DNA of 64,000 nucleotides from Halichondria panicea (lineage: Eukaryota; Porifera; Demospongiae; Suberitida; Halichondriidae): the NCBI RefSeq assembly GCF_963675165.1, contig NC_087387.1, positions 4,676,990 to 4,740,989 on the forward strand, read 5' to 3'. A model generated the notes under the pieces. It did not search any database, had not been told where the DNA came from, and saw only the letters and a list, made by a program, of their open reading frames with translations. The translations under genes were made by a program, and so were the position numbers. The number at the start of each line of letters is the position of its first letter. Position 1 is the first letter of the stretch. This document shows, one piece after another, positions 63,004-64,000 of this stretch.

Positions 63004-64000
63004 CTATGAAATGATCATATATATATGCATGCACGCAATAAATCAAAAGTCTGTATTGTATACCGTAGAAACTGGATTATTAGCTCTTGCTCAATTATAA
63101 GCGTATCTTTATTTTAAGTGCAAGGTTTTTTGTACTCGAATTGGTCTGCTTTTCCAATAATGCAAAGGATTTAGTGACATTTCCGCTAACTTTGTTTATC
63201 TATGAGCTGTTACTGTACTGTAGCTGCATGGTGATATCTATCTGGAAGGACTCTTTGAGCCAGCTCGGATCATGCGGAGACTCGGATGAGGTGGACTTTA
63301 CCCTGTTCCTGGTCAATTGAGTTGTGCAATGAACTGTAGCATAGTTAGCTCGCTCACTTTCTACATAGCTATAGCTGTCACAGAGACATCCGGTTACTGG
63401 GTGGGGCTCAAAAATGACTGTATTATAGGCGCATTCCCTCTGCTATTAACTTCATGAACGCATGCATGCGCTAATAATCTAGTTTCTATATACAGTACAA
63501 TAAATCATGTCAGTCTTGACCCATGTTATATATACACTCATGTTTCATTCAGTGGAATCTTCATAAAATAGAGACAATTGGGGAACAGCCTTTTGGCCGT
63601 TATAGAGAGGTGATCTTCCTTGGGAGGTTCGATTGCCAGCTATGTATGCTCTAGGAGTCGTTTCTTGCTGCAAATGAATCTTAGAGCTTTGCTAACTGCT
63701 TCTTAGCTCATACACGGCTGTAGGGACAAGCTATAGCTAGGTTTCAACACTATCTTATCAGCCATCTTTTTTGTAAATGCTGTTCCACTCTAGAATTCAT
63801 ATCACGTAGTGCAGTCGCCGCAAGTAGTTTACTTAGTTTTAAGGCTCATGTGCGGGACTGTTTCTGAATCAATTAAATACGTATATACTTATAAGTACTT
63901 ATACTAAGGCCAAGCCAACTTAATTACATGCTTCACGGATGCAAGCGGGTCTCTTTTTGAAAATCTAAAAAAACCCACAACCACCCACTCCATACCCTTA
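63004..64000. other. Window end, no gene recognised
   Basis: Should contain, or lead to, the missing first exon of RTK F. No ATG-plus-hydrophobic exon with a phase-1 donor could be identified with confidence. The plus frame at 63087-63320 shows no domain. Confidence 0.4.

Overview
The window reads as a metazoan nuclear locus, most likely from a demosponge (inference). Reasons: small introns with GT..AG borders, AT-rich intergenic DNA full of short inverted-repeat elements, a death-fold/ankyrin gene, and a tandem expansion of receptor tyrosine kinase (RTK) genes of the kind known from sponge genomes. Nothing bacterial or viral was recognised, and no rRNA, tRNA or CRISPR array was seen. Gene models were built by hand from the ORFs, splice sites and phase matching. 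Most exon borders should be right to within one or two bases, but none has transcript support.

Left part (1-23.6 kb). A short secreted-protein gene with a glycine-rich C-terminal half lies on the minus strand (1943-2704), with a truncated copy of its C-terminus at 751-945. Next comes ENKD1, an enkurin-domain microtubule/cilium gene (minus, 7 exons, all phases consistent, 330 aa). Head-to-head with it, 375 bp away, starts a 16.3 kb plus-strand gene (7282-23594, 10 exons, 2449 aa). This gene encodes two death-fold domains, a conserved domain of unknown name, a Tyr-rich linker and about 49 ankyrin repeats. Its 5.7 kb third intron carries a large foldback element and two well-delimited MITEs.

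Right part (24-64 kb) is an RTK cluster, all on the minus strand: A (C-lobe fragment), B (decayed, with a stalk made of eight mini-exons), C (complete layout but kinase broken), D (intact C-lobe cassette without N-lobe), E (complete, 724 aa), G (ectodomain scrap) and F (complete except for an unseen first exon). C, E and F have two Frizzled-like cysteine-rich domains, a transmembrane helix and a kinase with an insulin-receptor/ROS-type activation loop. B keeps one such domain. The layout indicates repeated unequal duplication, since breakpoints fall in introns. A one-exon EF-hand protein gene (50109-50642) sits between G and F.

Mobile DNA is abundant: reverse-transcriptase remnants (24.8-25.6 kb and 52.1-53.6 kb), several MITEs with clear target-site duplications, two very long foldback elements, and TIR elements in the same kinase intron of paralogues D and F. 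Likely division of labour (inference): the RTKs sense ligands at the cell surface, the death/ankyrin protein is an intracellular adaptor or immune-type sensor, and ENKD1 and the EF-hand protein are housekeeping neighbours.
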